Below are positions 1-7,071 of a DNA stretch of 32,015 nucleotides, piece after piece (the stretch's first letter is position 1; the number at the start of each line of letters is the position of its first letter). This DNA comes from Candidatus Aristotella avistercoris (GTDB taxonomy: Bacteria > Bacillota > Clostridia > Oscillospirales > Ruminococcaceae), in assembly GCA_904397835.1 (NCBI GenBank), contig CAJFOV010000009.1:1-32015 (forward strand), in the 5' to 3' direction. A program made the translations under genes and the position numbers. Below the pieces are notes generated by a model, which saw nothing but the letters and a program-made list of their open reading frames with translations, ran no database searches and was not told the origin of the DNA.

Positions 1-14
1 AGCAAAGCCAGGTC

Positions 15-62
15 TGAACCCCCTTAGCGCAAAGTGAACCCCCTAACGCCAAAGGGGGTTCA
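15..62. repeat. Tandem 20-base repeat plus inverted copy, possible IS end
   Basis: Two adjacent 20-base copies, TGAACCCCCTTAGCGCAAAG (15-34) and TGAACCCCCTAACGCCAAAG (35-54), are followed at once by the inverted sequence AGGGGGTTCA (53-62). The second copy and the inverted part form a perfect 10-base stem with an 8-base loop. Repeated terminal motifs beginning TG and ending CA are typical of IS21-family ends, so this may be the right end of an element lying to the left. No transposase is in the window, so it could equally be a plain hairpin. Confidence 0.4.
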
Positions 63-93
63 TTTGTATCACAATTAGGGTCATTTGCCAGGC

Positions 94-172
94 TGAGCCT
101 GGACGCAAATCGCGTTCCGGGCTCAGTTTTTATTTTACCTTTTCACTCGCGTTTATGGCGGGGATCTTTTTT
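94..172 (+). terminator. Hairpin module 1: two terminator-like hairpins
   Basis: The first hairpin has a 10-base stem (94-103 with 116-125, one G-U pair), a loop containing GCAAATCGCG, and a tail GTTTTTATTTT. The second has a 5-base stem (146-150 with 158-162), a 7-base loop and, after GATC, six Ts at 167-172. A second copy of the same arrangement follows about 95 bases downstream. Both hairpins read as Rho-independent terminators on the plus strand, but the pairing suggests a structured RNA module rather than chance terminators. Confidence 0.6.
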
Positions 173-187
173 GTCAACACTTCTCAC

Positions 188-268
188 ACCTGCGGTGAGC
201 AATTCGCGCACCGCAGGTTTTTCTTTATTTTAAAGTTTTGTGCCCGCGCTTGTAGCGGGGATCTTTTT
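188..268 (+). terminator. Hairpin module 2: second copy with changed stem sequence
   Basis: A perfect 10-base stem (188-197 with 209-218) encloses the loop AGCAATTCGCG, followed by TTTTCTTTATTTT. Then comes a 5-base stem (243-247 with 255-259) with a 7-base loop, GATC and five Ts. The loop, tail and second hairpin resemble module 1 closely. The first stem is mostly different in sequence yet fully paired, which is the pattern expected of a conserved RNA structure. Confidence 0.6.
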
Positions 269-455
269 CTTCAATGCTTCCCAATCCGGATCAAAATTCC
301 TCCTCTTTTACAAAAAGTCATGCCCAGCTCATCTGTGCGGTTTTAAATTCCCTCACGACAACTTCATGCCACTACCAACTGATTGTGAGCTCGATAACCC
401 AGCTCCCATCGCCAGAATGCCGCAAACACCTTTTTCACGGGGCTTAAATATCTTT

Positions 456-493
456 GCCACCGGCAACTTGTTATAAGTTGCCGGCGGCATTTT
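456..493 (+). terminator. Terminator-like hairpin upstream of the marR-like gene
   Basis: CCGGCAACTT (460-469) pairs perfectly with AAGTTGCCGG (475-484). It is extended by GCC/GGC (456-458 with 486-488) across one mismatch and followed by ATTTTAT. It sits just before the marR-like promoter and would stop read-through from the left. Confidence 0.6.
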
Positions 494-497
494 ATAC

Positions 498-559
498 TTG
501 ACGTTTTGCGCAATTGGTCATAAACTAAGAACAGATATAATAAGTAAACATATAATAAG
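498..559 (+). promoter_or_regulatory. Promoter and possible operator of the MarR-YczE operon
   Basis: TTGACG (498-503) and TAAACT (521-526) are 17 bases apart, a fair sigma-A promoter. Downstream, the ten-base word ATATAATAAG occurs twice, at 535-544 and 550-559, in the same direction with a 15-base period, between the promoter and the start codon. This AT-rich direct repeat could be the site of MarR autorepression, which is common in the family. It is a guess from position only. Confidence 0.4.
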
Positions 560-569
560 GATACTCATT

Positions 570-1010
570 ATGGAGAGCTTACACTATTTATTGATGAAAT
601 CCCATGGGATGTTCTCCCATAAGATTTTGCTAGAAGCAAGTAAAATCGGGCTAACACCTGGACAGCCAAAAGTGTTGGATTTTCTGCTGAAATACCAGGA
701 AGCCGACCAAAAAACCATTGCTGCTTACTGTGAAATTGAACCTGCAACGGTTGGCAGTATCCTGCTGCGCATGGAACAGGCTGGATTGGTTGTCCGCAGA
801 CAGAAGGAGGGCAACAGACGCTCCCTCTATGTCTCTCTGACAGACAAGGGGATGGAAGCCGCCAACAAACTGACGGATATTTTCCAAGAGATAGAGGGGA
901 TGGCCACAAGCAGGCTTTCTGCTGATGAAGTAGAGAATTTAAAAGAAATTCTTTGCAAGATATGTGACACCATACAATCCGAGCCGCAGAATAAGAGGAC
1001 AAACAGATGA
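570..1010 (+). CDS. MarR-family transcriptional regulator
   Basis: A 146-residue winged-helix regulator of the MarR type. Members bind DNA as dimers, usually repress their own operon and release it when a small ligand or oxidant binds. The recognition region runs through residues about 30-100: a helix-turn-helix with the stretch KTIAAYCEIEPATVGSILLR, then the wing with RRQKEGNRRSLYVSLTDKG, the conserved beta-wing and 'LT-KG' signature. The ATG at 570 is preferred over the earlier in-frame ATG at 498, which lies inside the -35 box; AAGGA sits just upstream of 570. The stop overlaps the next start as ATGA, so the two genes are translationally coupled. The partner is a membrane protein, so the regulator probably controls it. 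No redox cysteine pattern of the OhrR kind is evident. Confidence 0.9.
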   Translation: MESLHYLLMKSHGMFSHKILLEASKIGLTPGQPKVLDFLLKYQEADQKTIAAYCEIEPATVGSILLRMEQAGLVVRRQKEGNRRSLYVSLTDKGMEAANKLTDIFQEIEGMATSRLSADEVENLKEILCKICDTIQSEPQNKRTNR

Positions 1011-1669
1011 ATCGAACAAGAGCGCATAAAATGAATCATCTCATCAAAAGGCTCCTATTATTGTGTACCGGCCTTATCATCATGGCCTTTGGAGTAGCCT
1101 TTTCCATCAAAGCAGAGCTTGGCACTTCGCCAATTTCCAGCGTTCCATATGTAACTGCAGCTATTTCTGGATTATCAGTGGGTGAAACCACCATTGTCAT
1201 GAACTGTTTTTTTGTAGTGATCCAGATTGCGATTCTACGCAGACAGTATGATTGGTTCCAGCTGTTGCAGGTGCCGGCGGCAATCTTGTTCGGCGTCATG
1301 ATCGATGTGGCTGAATATGCCCTGCAGACTCTCTCTTGTTCCAATTATCTGCAGCAATGGGCCTTCTGTATACTGGGAATCTTTTTCATCGCATTTGGTG
1401 TCAGTGTCGAAGTGATGGCAAATCTGGTCACTACGGCTGGCGAAGGTATCGTGTTGGCAATCTGCAAAGTGGCGCCTATTAAATTTAGCAACATGAAGAT
1501 GATCTTTGACATCACATTGGTCTGTATTTCCATTTCACTATCCCTTGCCTTTCTTGGATATCTGGACGGCGTGCGGGAAGGCACAGTGGCCGCTGCCATT
1601 CTTGTTGGTTTAATTACCCGACAAACCAATAAATTGATGAAGGGGATAGAAAACGCTGTACTAACATGA
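1007..1669 (+). CDS. YczE/DUF6198-like integral membrane protein
   Basis: A 220-residue polytopic membrane protein resembling the YczE/YyaS group (DUF6198), distant relatives of YitT. About five or six hydrophobic helices are visible. The first, near residues 15-35, leads into the characteristic segment with KAELGTSPISSVP, and a later segment reads EVMANLVTTAGEGIV. The biochemical role of this family is not established; MarR-linked copies are often suspected to be exporters or envelope factors. It starts at the ATG inside the upstream ATGA overlap; a second ATG, at codon 9, is possible. Base composition is more AT-rich than in genes further right, so acquisition by transfer is possible. A strong terminator follows at 1744-1783. 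Confidence 0.8.
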   Translation: MNRTRAHKMNHLIKRLLLLCTGLIIMAFGVAFSIKAELGTSPISSVPYVTAAISGLSVGETTIVMNCFFVVIQIAILRRQYDWFQLLQVPAAILFGVMIDVAEYALQTLSCSNYLQQWAFCILGIFFIAFGVSVEVMANLVTTAGEGIVLAICKVAPIKFSNMKMIFDITLVCISISLSLAFLGYLDGVREGTVAAAILVGLITRQTNKLMKGIENAVLT

Positions 1670-1743
1670 GAAAAGAACAATCGTCTCTCGTTGGCAACAA
1701 TTTTGTTGAACGACAAAGTAATATCAGACCACATTGACCCCTA

Positions 1744-1788
1744 CAGAGCAAAAGGCACGACATACGTCGTGCCTTTTGCTCTGTTTCC
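1744..1788. terminator. Bidirectional terminator, 18-base perfect stem
   Basis: The arms 1744-1761 and 1766-1783 are perfect inverted repeats around the loop ATAC. The A-run and T-run within the arms let it serve both strands. It separates the MarR-YczE operon (plus) from the convergent lipoprotein gene (minus). Confidence 0.8.
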
Positions 1789-1935
1789 CGCCGCCTAGGG
1801 GGTCTCCCTGTACGCTTGTTGGAACATGCCACCAAACTACGGGGCCTCCAGCATGAAGTCGAAGGCCCCGTTTGCATGGATGTTCTTCTTGTTCACCAAT
1901 AATCCCCCTAGGAATCTCAAAGGGGTTACAGGGGG

Positions 1936-2505
1936 CTATGCCCCGACGGCCTGAACACGCACGGATGACACCGAATCCAGCTGCTCCAGCCACTCACCCC
2001 CTGATTCCACGGTCCCCAGGGGGATCAAAGACTGGGATGGTCGAAAGTCCTGGTAGAAAAAGCACAGGTTGCCCCAGGGAATGTAGTAGCACAGGCTCCC
2101 CACATCCGGGTCACAGCTTGTTGGGGCGCCCTCTGTGGTCAGTTCCTCGGACAAATAGGCGATTTTTTCTGTGCCGTTAAACTCCTCAAAGGTCAGTTCC
2201 AGCGGCAGCCTGTCATAAAGGTCCTCTGCAGCAGGATTGTCCTGGAGGAGGACCACAATCTCCGCCCCGTTGTCCAGCAGAAATTGAATCCTTCTCTCCG
2301 CACTCTGTGCCTGCTGGGGCGTCTCCGGGCGCTGAACCTCCTCTTCCAAGGTGTCCTCATCTGTCAACGTGCTCTCGGGTGATTCCTGGGAAATCCCCGT
2401 CTCAGATCCATCTGAATGCAGGCCTGTTCCTGCAGGATCCCCATTGCAGGCGGCCAAGGCAAAAAGCATCCCCAGGGTCAGGAGCAGTGCCAACCATCGT
2501 CTCAT
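1936..2505 (-). CDS. Lipoprotein with cyclophilin-like fold domain
   Basis: A 189-residue predicted lipoprotein. The signal peptide is a short basic start, a hydrophobic run and the lipobox LAAC with Cys20. An acidic, Ser/Thr/Glu-rich linker follows to about residue 70. The C-terminal domain matches the bacterial cyclophilin-like family (Cyclophil_like2, PF18050): DLYDRLPLELTFEEFNGTEK, then the segment CYYIPWGNLCFFYQDF and a closing strand. Family members lack proven prolyl isomerase activity and often sit beside flavodoxins and oxidoreductases in Clostridia, as here. The start is chosen at the ATG preceded by AAAGGAGGATCTAAC; a longer reading frame has no ribosome site. It is the last gene of a run with two flavoproteins, 56 bases beyond the FMN reductase. 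A role with surface redox chemistry is inference. Confidence 0.85.
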   Translation of the reverse strand: MRRWLALLLTLGMLFALAACNGDPAGTGLHSDGSETGISQESPESTLTDEDTLEEEVQRPETPQQAQSAERRIQFLLDNGAEIVVLLQDNPAAEDLYDRLPLELTFEEFNGTEKIAYLSEELTTEGAPTSCDPDVGSLCYYIPWGNLCFFYQDFRPSQSLIPLGTVESGGEWLEQLDSVSSVRVQAVGA

Positions 2506-2561
2506 GTTAGATCCTCCTTTTGTGGGATATATCACACTTTGGGCAGCAGTTTCGGCGTCGT

Positions 2562-3098
2562 CTATTGAAGTCCGCGCCCCAGGTCATAGGCCATCTGTGG
2601 ATAGGAGGAGCGCCGGGTCATGGCAGGCGTGCCACATCCCCGGCCTAGAACCATCCCCACGTCCTTGAAGTTTAAATAGTGGACCAGGGTTTTGTAGTGG
2701 GCTTGAAGCGCCTCAAAAGTCCAATTATCCCCATTCCAAGCGGCGGCAAGGAGGGCAGAGCGCATCCCCTTGCGCTGGATGCTGCTGTTGAAGGCGCAAA
2801 AGCGGTCCAGCAACGTCTTCAGCTGGGCGGACATTCCATAGTAATACAGGGGGGTGACAAAGACCACCATATCCGCCGCCAGAATCATTGGGCGGAACTG
2901 CTCCATATCGTCCCGCTGGACGCAGGGCCCCTCATAGCCGCAGCGGACGCAGCCGGTGCAGGGGTGAATATGGCTGTGGGCGGCATCTATCACTTGGACT
3001 GTGTGCCCGGCGTCTTTCGCCCCCCGGATAAAAGCATCCGCCAGCAGGTTGGAGGACCCCTTTAAATTGGGGCTGCCCTCCAGCACCACGATCCTCAC
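2562..3098 (-). CDS. NAD(P)H-dependent FMN reductase with Isf-type cysteine cluster
   Basis: A 178-residue flavodoxin-fold protein of the NADPH-dependent FMN reductase group. SPNLKGSSNLLADAF near residues 9-23 is the FMN-phosphate loop, and TPLYYYGMSAQLKTLLDRF is the family's flavin-contact segment. Near residue 47 it has C-x2-C-x2-C-x5-C, the compact spacing that binds a [4Fe-4S] cluster in iron-sulfur flavoproteins (Isf). Many relatives keep these cysteines without a proven cluster, so the cofactor is a prediction. The start is taken as the GTG at 3098, which overlaps the flavodoxin stop as GTGA and has GGTGGAG upstream; another GTG lies five codons earlier. It probably passes electrons between NAD(P)H, flavin and an acceptor such as a quinone, nitro compound or the neighbouring flavodoxin. 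Confidence 0.88.
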   Translation of the reverse strand: MRIVVLEGSPNLKGSSNLLADAFIRGAKDAGHTVQVIDAAHSHIHPCTGCVRCGYEGPCVQRDDMEQFRPMILAADMVVFVTPLYYYGMSAQLKTLLDRFCAFNSSIQRKGMRSALLAAAWNGDNWTFEALQAHYKTLVHYLNFKDVGMVLGRGCGTPAMTRRSSYPQMAYDLGRGLQ

Positions 3099-3568
3099 AG
3101 CTGCTCCACCCACTTCCGCAGGGATTCCACCGACATACCGCTGTGGAGCATTTTCCCCTCTTTCAGCGTTGCGCCGGGGCAGCTGGGGGCCAGTTCCTGG
3201 GCGGTTTTGCCCAGCCCGCTTCCACCAGAGGTGGCAAAGAGCACGATGGTCTTGCCGGAAAAGTCATATGCCTCCAAAAAGGTGTTGATGATGGTGGGCG
3301 CCACATACCACCAGATGGGAAAGCCCAGCAGGATGGTGTCATAGTCGGCAACGGGGGCGCTGTGGTCGGCCAGTTCCGGCCGGAAGGTGCGGTTTTTCAT
3401 CTCCACCGAGCTGCGGGAGGTGGAATCTGTCCAGTTCAGATCTGCCCAGGAATAGGGAACGGCGGGCTTGATCTCATACAGATCCGCACCGGCGGCCTGG
3501 GCCAACTTTTGGGCCACTTTGGCGGTGGTCCCACTGGCAGAAAAATAGGCGACAAGGGTTTTACGCAT
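3095..3568 (-). CDS. Flavodoxin
   Basis: A 157-residue long-chain-like flavodoxin (Flavodoxin_4 type), a soluble FMN electron carrier. The phosphate-binding loop is YFSASGTTAKVA near residues 8-19. The FMN-sandwiching region reads GFPIWWYVAP, and the third loop ATSGGSGLGKTA is typical of the group. The start ATG at 3568 has GAGGAG nine bases upstream; an in-frame ATG seven codons earlier lacks a good site. The stop overlaps the FMN reductase start as GTGA, so the two are coupled. The upstream gap to the flavin reductase is 172 bases and contains an inverted repeat CCTTCGGG/CCCGAAGG at 3606-3635, so an internal promoter or processing point is possible. Confidence 0.92.
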   Translation of the reverse strand: MRKTLVAYFSASGTTAKVAQKLAQAAGADLYEIKPAVPYSWADLNWTDSTSRSSVEMKNRTFRPELADHSAPVADYDTILLGFPIWWYVAPTIINTFLEAYDFSGKTIVLFATSGGSGLGKTAQELAPSCPGATLKEGKMLHSGMSVESLRKWVEQL

Positions 3569-3605
3569 GGTGAAAATCTCCTCTCTCATGATATGGTGTG
3601 GCAGC

Positions 3606-3635
3606 CTTCGGGAACGGAAATAGGCCCCCGAAGGG
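3606..3635. repeat. 8-base inverted repeat upstream of the flavodoxin
   Basis: CCTTCGGG and CCCGAAGG are perfect inverted repeats separated by 14 bases, in the 172-base gap between the flavin reductase and flavodoxin genes. No T-run follows on either strand, so it is more likely a leader structure or operator than a terminator. Confidence 0.4.
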
Positions 3636-3740
3636 TTCGGATAGACCGATTATTTGCCGTATGTTGCGCTGCTCTATGGGAAATCTTATGGATGAAAGAC
3701 CCACATTGCCCCAATGGCGCAGGCGCTGCCAAAGCCACTT

Positions 3741-4286
3741 TTATGCTTTATTTAGCTTTGTGCATTTACCCAGTACATTGCCAGTTCCAAGATATTCATA
3801 GGTGGGCATCTCAAATAGCACGGGCTTCAGATTGCGGTAGTCAATTTTTTCTTCCTCGTTCAGCAGGTCCTCTTGAACATAGGTGGCGGCAATTTTACAG
3901 ATAAAGCTTTCAAATCCAGGTGTTTTGTATGTGTCATCCACCAAGCAGGCCATGGATACTGGGGCCTCATCAAGGATTGGTGCTCCATTCTCACCAATCT
4001 GGTAAGCGAATACCTCGCTTTTGTCCATGTTGTTGCCGCTGACGCAGCCCACATAGTCCGCTTTTGACAACATCGCTTCATCCACAATGTTGATGGAGAG
4101 GACTCCGCTCTCTCGGATGCCCCGGTTGCTCCAGTGGGGAGTTGCCATACTCACCATGACACGATCATGGCCGATGATGCCCAAGTGGCCCACCAAAGTC
4201 CAATTGGGTTTGCCATCCACCATGGCGCCTACCACCACGAGTGGCATGGGATACAACGCCAATTTGGCGCCAACATTCTTTTTCAC
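3741..4286 (-). CDS. Flavin reductase-like FMN-binding split-barrel protein
   Basis: A 181-residue member of the flavin reductase-like (split-barrel) family. It has the N-terminal pattern ALYPMPLVVVGAMVDGKPNW, the central MVSMATPHWSNRGIRESG, where FMN is held, and SINIVDEAMLSKADYVG. The C-terminal half carries the strand that ends in the segment YEYLGTGNVLG. Members reduce flavins with NAD(P)H or act as FMN-bound oxidoreductases. The start is the GTG at 4286, preceded by GGGAGG nine bases away; the much longer open frame upstream has no ribosome site and out-of-character composition. It follows the MerR gene by 139 bases on the same strand, so MerR may govern it and the flavoproteins beyond. 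Confidence 0.87.
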   Translation of the reverse strand: MKKNVGAKLALYPMPLVVVGAMVDGKPNWTLVGHLGIIGHDRVMVSMATPHWSNRGIRESGVLSINIVDEAMLSKADYVGCVSGNNMDKSEVFAYQIGENGAPILDEAPVSMACLVDDTYKTPGFESFICKIAATYVQEDLLNEEEKIDYRNLKPVLFEMPTYEYLGTGNVLGKCTKLNKA

Positions 4287-4425
4287 GATTACATTCCTCC
4301 CGCTCTGATGATTGTTCCAAATGTACCGGCTCAAACAGCCAGCCATGCCTTTGCAAATTTCAGTAAGGCCCCCTACCGTACTCTGCCCCACAGTAATTGA
4401 TTGGGTCCCAAAAAGATACGGACCG

Positions 4426-4785
4426 TTATTTTTTCTCCTGCTTCTTTTTGCGCAGGGCATGCCGCAGGTAGTCCAAACGCTCCAGCTGCCGCTCCCGGAA
4501 GTGGATCTCATCCAGGGCAGCATGCCGTTTGCGATCCAGCATCTGCAGCCGTGCAGCGTCGGAGTCCTCCTGTTCCAGCAGCAGGCGCATGTAGGTCTCC
4601 ACCTCCCCAGTGGTAAAGCCAATGTCGTGGAGGGTCATAATCATACTCAGCCGCTCCAGATCGGCGTCATCATATTGCCAGGCACCCATCACCTTTTTGA
4701 CCGCCCCACACAGGCCCCAGCTCTCGTACTCCTTGAGAATCTGTAGAGGGATCTGGTACCGTTCGCTCGCCTCCTGGATGGTCAT
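4426..4785 (-). CDS. MerR-family transcriptional regulator
   Basis: A 119-residue regulator. The N-terminal winged helix starts MTIQEASERYQIPLQILKEY, with the wing region GAWQYDDADLERLSMIMTLHDIGF, the standard MerR layout. It ends in a long charged coiled coil (residues about 75-119) that makes the dimer. There is no cysteine pattern of metal-sensing MerR proteins and no ligand domain, so the signal is unknown. GGGAG lies eight bases before the ATG. MerR regulators usually act on long-spacer promoters of adjacent genes; the flavin reductase, flavodoxin and FMN reductase downstream on the same strand are the likely targets. Confidence 0.88.
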   Translation of the reverse strand: MTIQEASERYQIPLQILKEYESWGLCGAVKKVMGAWQYDDADLERLSMIMTLHDIGFTTGEVETYMRLLLEQEDSDAARLQMLDRKRHAALDEIHFRERQLERLDYLRHALRKKKQEKK

Positions 4786-4802
4786 GTCATCACTCCCAAA
4801 AC

Positions 4803-4840
4803 AAAAAATGTAGGCATCCCTTCGGATGTCTACATTTTAA
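4803..4840 (-). terminator. Terminator of the LysR gene
   Basis: AAAATGTAG (4805-4813) pairs with CTACATTTT (4830-4838), continued through a G-U pair and CATCC/GGATG to a CTTC loop. On the minus strand the stem is followed by a run of six Ts. It isolates the MerR transcription unit from LysR. Confidence 0.85.
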
Positions 4841-4889
4841 AAGCAGCGTGCAAAAATGTAAAATACTTATCTTGCATCCCAACATATGC

Positions 4890-5756
4890 CTATTCCGTAT
4901 GGTTAATCTGGTGAAGGAACTTCTCCGCTGCAGGGGCATGGGCCTGATCCTTCTTCCAGACCAGAACAGTGCCTGTCTCCAATGGAGGTGTCAGGGGAAC
5001 AAAGCGCAGCTCGTCAGACAGGTTGCCGATGAAAAATCCCAGGGCCACCCCCACCCGGTTGCGCACCATGTTGGCCGCATTGAGGATGAGATTGAAGGTG
5101 GCCGCCACTTCAATCTGATCAAAGTCCTCTCCAAACCAGGTGGCCAGCTCCTTCTGCACCAGCTCCCGCTGGGCGAGCAGCAATGGAATGCCCAGCAGAT
5201 CCTTGGCGGTCACTGCCGCCCTCTCTGCAAGGGGATCGTCCCGGCGCACCCAGATGCCCCATCGGTCCCGCTTCGGCATACGGATAAATTCATACCGGCC
5301 AATGTCCACCGGTTCCGCCAACAGGCCCAGATCCAGCAAGCCCTTCTCCAGGCGGTCCTTAATGTCATCGGCGGTGGCGCTGTAGAGGCGGAAGCGTACC
5401 AGAGGATGCTCCCTCCGGAAGGAGGCCATCTGTTGGGAGAGAACCGTCATGCTGTTGGACTCCCCCGCCCCAATGGCAATCTCTCCGGTGAGCTCCCCCT
5501 CCTGCCGTTGAAACTCCCGCTCGGTCTTTTCCGCGAGATCCACAATCTCCTGGGCCCGGCGTCGCAGGAGAACTCCATCATCCGTCAAGGCCACACGGTA
5601 CTTTCCCCGCCGGAACAGTTTGACCCCCAGCTCCTCCTCCAGCTGCATCAGCTGCCGGGAAAGGGTGGGCTGGGTCACATGGAGCAGGGCGGCTGCCCTT
5701 GTGATATTTTCCTCCCGGGCTACTACCAAAAAATACTTTAACACCCGCAGTTCCAT
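4890..5756 (-). CDS. LysR-family transcriptional regulator
   Basis: A 288-residue LysR-type regulator, the usual family length. The N-terminal helix-turn-helix is textbook: MELRVLKYFLVVAREENITR, then AALLHVTQPTLSRQLMQLEEELGVKLF. The C-terminal half is a two-lobe inducer-binding domain (residues about 90-285). The ATG at 5756 is chosen for its AAGGAGGGAGTCCGG leader. It is divergent from the aldo/keto reductase, the classic arrangement in which LysR represses itself and activates its neighbour. A terminator at 4803-4840 closes the unit. The ligand is unknown; a carbonyl compound or other substrate of the reductase is the simple guess. Confidence 0.93.
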   Translation of the reverse strand: MELRVLKYFLVVAREENITRAAALLHVTQPTLSRQLMQLEEELGVKLFRRGKYRVALTDDGVLLRRRAQEIVDLAEKTEREFQRQEGELTGEIAIGAGESNSMTVLSQQMASFRREHPLVRFRLYSATADDIKDRLEKGLLDLGLLAEPVDIGRYEFIRMPKRDRWGIWVRRDDPLAERAAVTAKDLLGIPLLLAQRELVQKELATWFGEDFDQIEVAATFNLILNAANMVRNRVGVALGFFIGNLSDELRFVPLTPPLETGTVLVWKKDQAHAPAAEKFLHQINHTE

Positions 5757-6033
5757 CCGGACTCCCTCCTTTTCTTTTTTTAGGATAACATGAGGGGAGC
5801 AAAAAGGCAATTTAAAAATGCCTTGACTCTATGATTGAAGATAGAAAATAGGTATTCGATATTTTTCCCTCCACGTGTTAAGCTAACAAGGGGAGGATAC
5901 CGGGCGAACGTTGGTAAAATATACCCATGCAGCAGTATCTCTGCGATTCCGATGGCTGGCAGGGGCTGCGGCCCCGGCCTACCCGTCTGTGTCTATAATC
6001 GAGAAAATAGGAATCAGAATAGGAGGTTTTTCT
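5757..6033. promoter_or_regulatory. LysR/aldo-keto reductase divergent control region
   Basis: This 277-base spacer lies between the two start codons. TTGACT occurs at 5823-5828 without a convincing -10 at 17 bases. CTAT (5829-5832) and ATAG (5841-5844) form a small interrupted dyad with a T-N11-A style core, the kind of site LysR proteins bind. A GGGGC/GCCCC hairpin near 5966-5980 lies in the reductase leader, and AGGAGG sits just before its ATG. The operator assignment is tentative. Confidence 0.4.
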
Positions 6034-7071
6034 ATGGAATACACAACCCTGGGCAATTCTGCCCTCGCAGTGTCCCGCATCTGCATGGGGTGCATGGGCT
6101 TTGGAGATGCCGCCAACGGCCAGCACAGCTGGACCGTGGATGAGCCCCACACCCGGGAGATTGTCAAACGGGGGCTGGAGCTGGGGATCAACTTCTTTGA
6201 CACGGCCATCGCCTACCAGAGCGGTACCAGCGAACAGTACCTGGGCCGCGCGCTGCGGGACTTTGCAAAGCGTGATCAAGTGGTGGTGGCCACCAAATTC
6301 CTGCCCCGCACCAACGAGGAGATCGCAGCGGGGGTCAGCGCCCAGGAACACATCCGACGGATGCTGGACCGAAGCCTGCAAAATTTGGGGATGGACCATG
6401 TGGATCTCTATATTTACCACATGTGGGACTATCAGACGCCCCTCTATGACATTTTGGAGGGACTCAACAACGTGGTCCGGGCGGGCAAGACCCGGTACAT
6501 CGGCATCTCCAACTGTTTTGCCTGGCAGCTGTGTAAGGCCAACGCTCTGGCAGAGCGGGAGGGCTTTGCCAAATTCATTTCAGTGCAGGGGCACTACAAC
6601 CTGATCTTCCGGGAGGAGGAGCGGGAGATGGCCCCCTTCTGCCGGGAGGAGAACATTGCCATGACCCCCTACAGCGCTCTGGCGGGCGGACGGCTGTCGA
6701 AACACCCCGGAGAGACCTCCAAGCGCCTCCAGGCGGACAGCTATGCCCAGCTAAAGTACGGCGGCATGGCACAGCAGGACGCCCCCATCCTGGCCCGGGT
6801 GGCGGAGCTGGCGGACCGGCACGGCGTCTCCATGACCCAGGTGGCCCTCTCTTGGCTCCTCACCAAGGTGACGGCCCCTGTGGTGGGAGCCACCAAGCCG
6901 CAGCATGTGGAGGAGGCTGCAAGAGCGGTGGATCTGCACCTCTCCCAGGAGGAGTGCTCCTATCTGGAGGAGCTGTATGTCCCCCATCCTCTGGTCGGTG
7001 TCATGGCTCAAAACACCCCGGATGCCGCCAAGGGACAGCATGTCTGGTCCACTGGCAGTCAAAAGATCTAA
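6034..7071 (+). CDS. Aldo/keto reductase
   Basis: A 345-residue NADPH-dependent aldo/keto reductase (TIM barrel). All four catalytic residues of the family are in place: Asp56 and Tyr61 in FFDTAIAYQSGTSE, Lys88 in ATKF and His129 in YIYHMW. The cofactor region appears as GISNC and, near the C-terminus, VVGATKPQHVEEA. It is related to the YakC/Tas group rather than the short 2,5-diketogluconate reductases. The ATG at 6034 follows AGGAGGTTTTTCT; the longer frame upstream is non-coding in character. It is a single-gene unit closed by the terminator at 7193-7239, divergent from the LysR gene. It likely reduces a toxic or dietary aldehyde or ketone. Confidence 0.93.
   Translation: MEYTTLGNSALAVSRICMGCMGFGDAANGQHSWTVDEPHTREIVKRGLELGINFFDTAIAYQSGTSEQYLGRALRDFAKRDQVVVATKFLPRTNEEIAAGVSAQEHIRRMLDRSLQNLGMDHVDLYIYHMWDYQTPLYDILEGLNNVVRAGKTRYIGISNCFAWQLCKANALAEREGFAKFISVQGHYNLIFREEEREMAPFCREENIAMTPYSALAGGRLSKHPGETSKRLQADSYAQLKYGGMAQQDAPILARVAELADRHGVSMTQVALSWLLTKVTAPVVGATKPQHVEEAARAVDLHLSQEECSYLEELYVPHPLVGVMAQNTPDAAKGQHVWSTGSQKI

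Larger units (their letters stand above)
63..569. other. Gene-free 5' region rich in hairpins
   Basis: No ORF here has both a ribosome site and protein-like composition. The stretch carries the hairpin pairs at 94-172 and 188-268, a terminator-like hairpin at 456-493 and the promoter of the marR-like gene. The part from about 270 to 450 shows nothing I can identify. Confidence 0.6.

Noticed and set aside
1836..1870. ACGGGGCCT/AGGCCCCGT hairpin as a second terminator
   Set aside because: The T-run is only three bases and the loop is long; a role cannot be supported.
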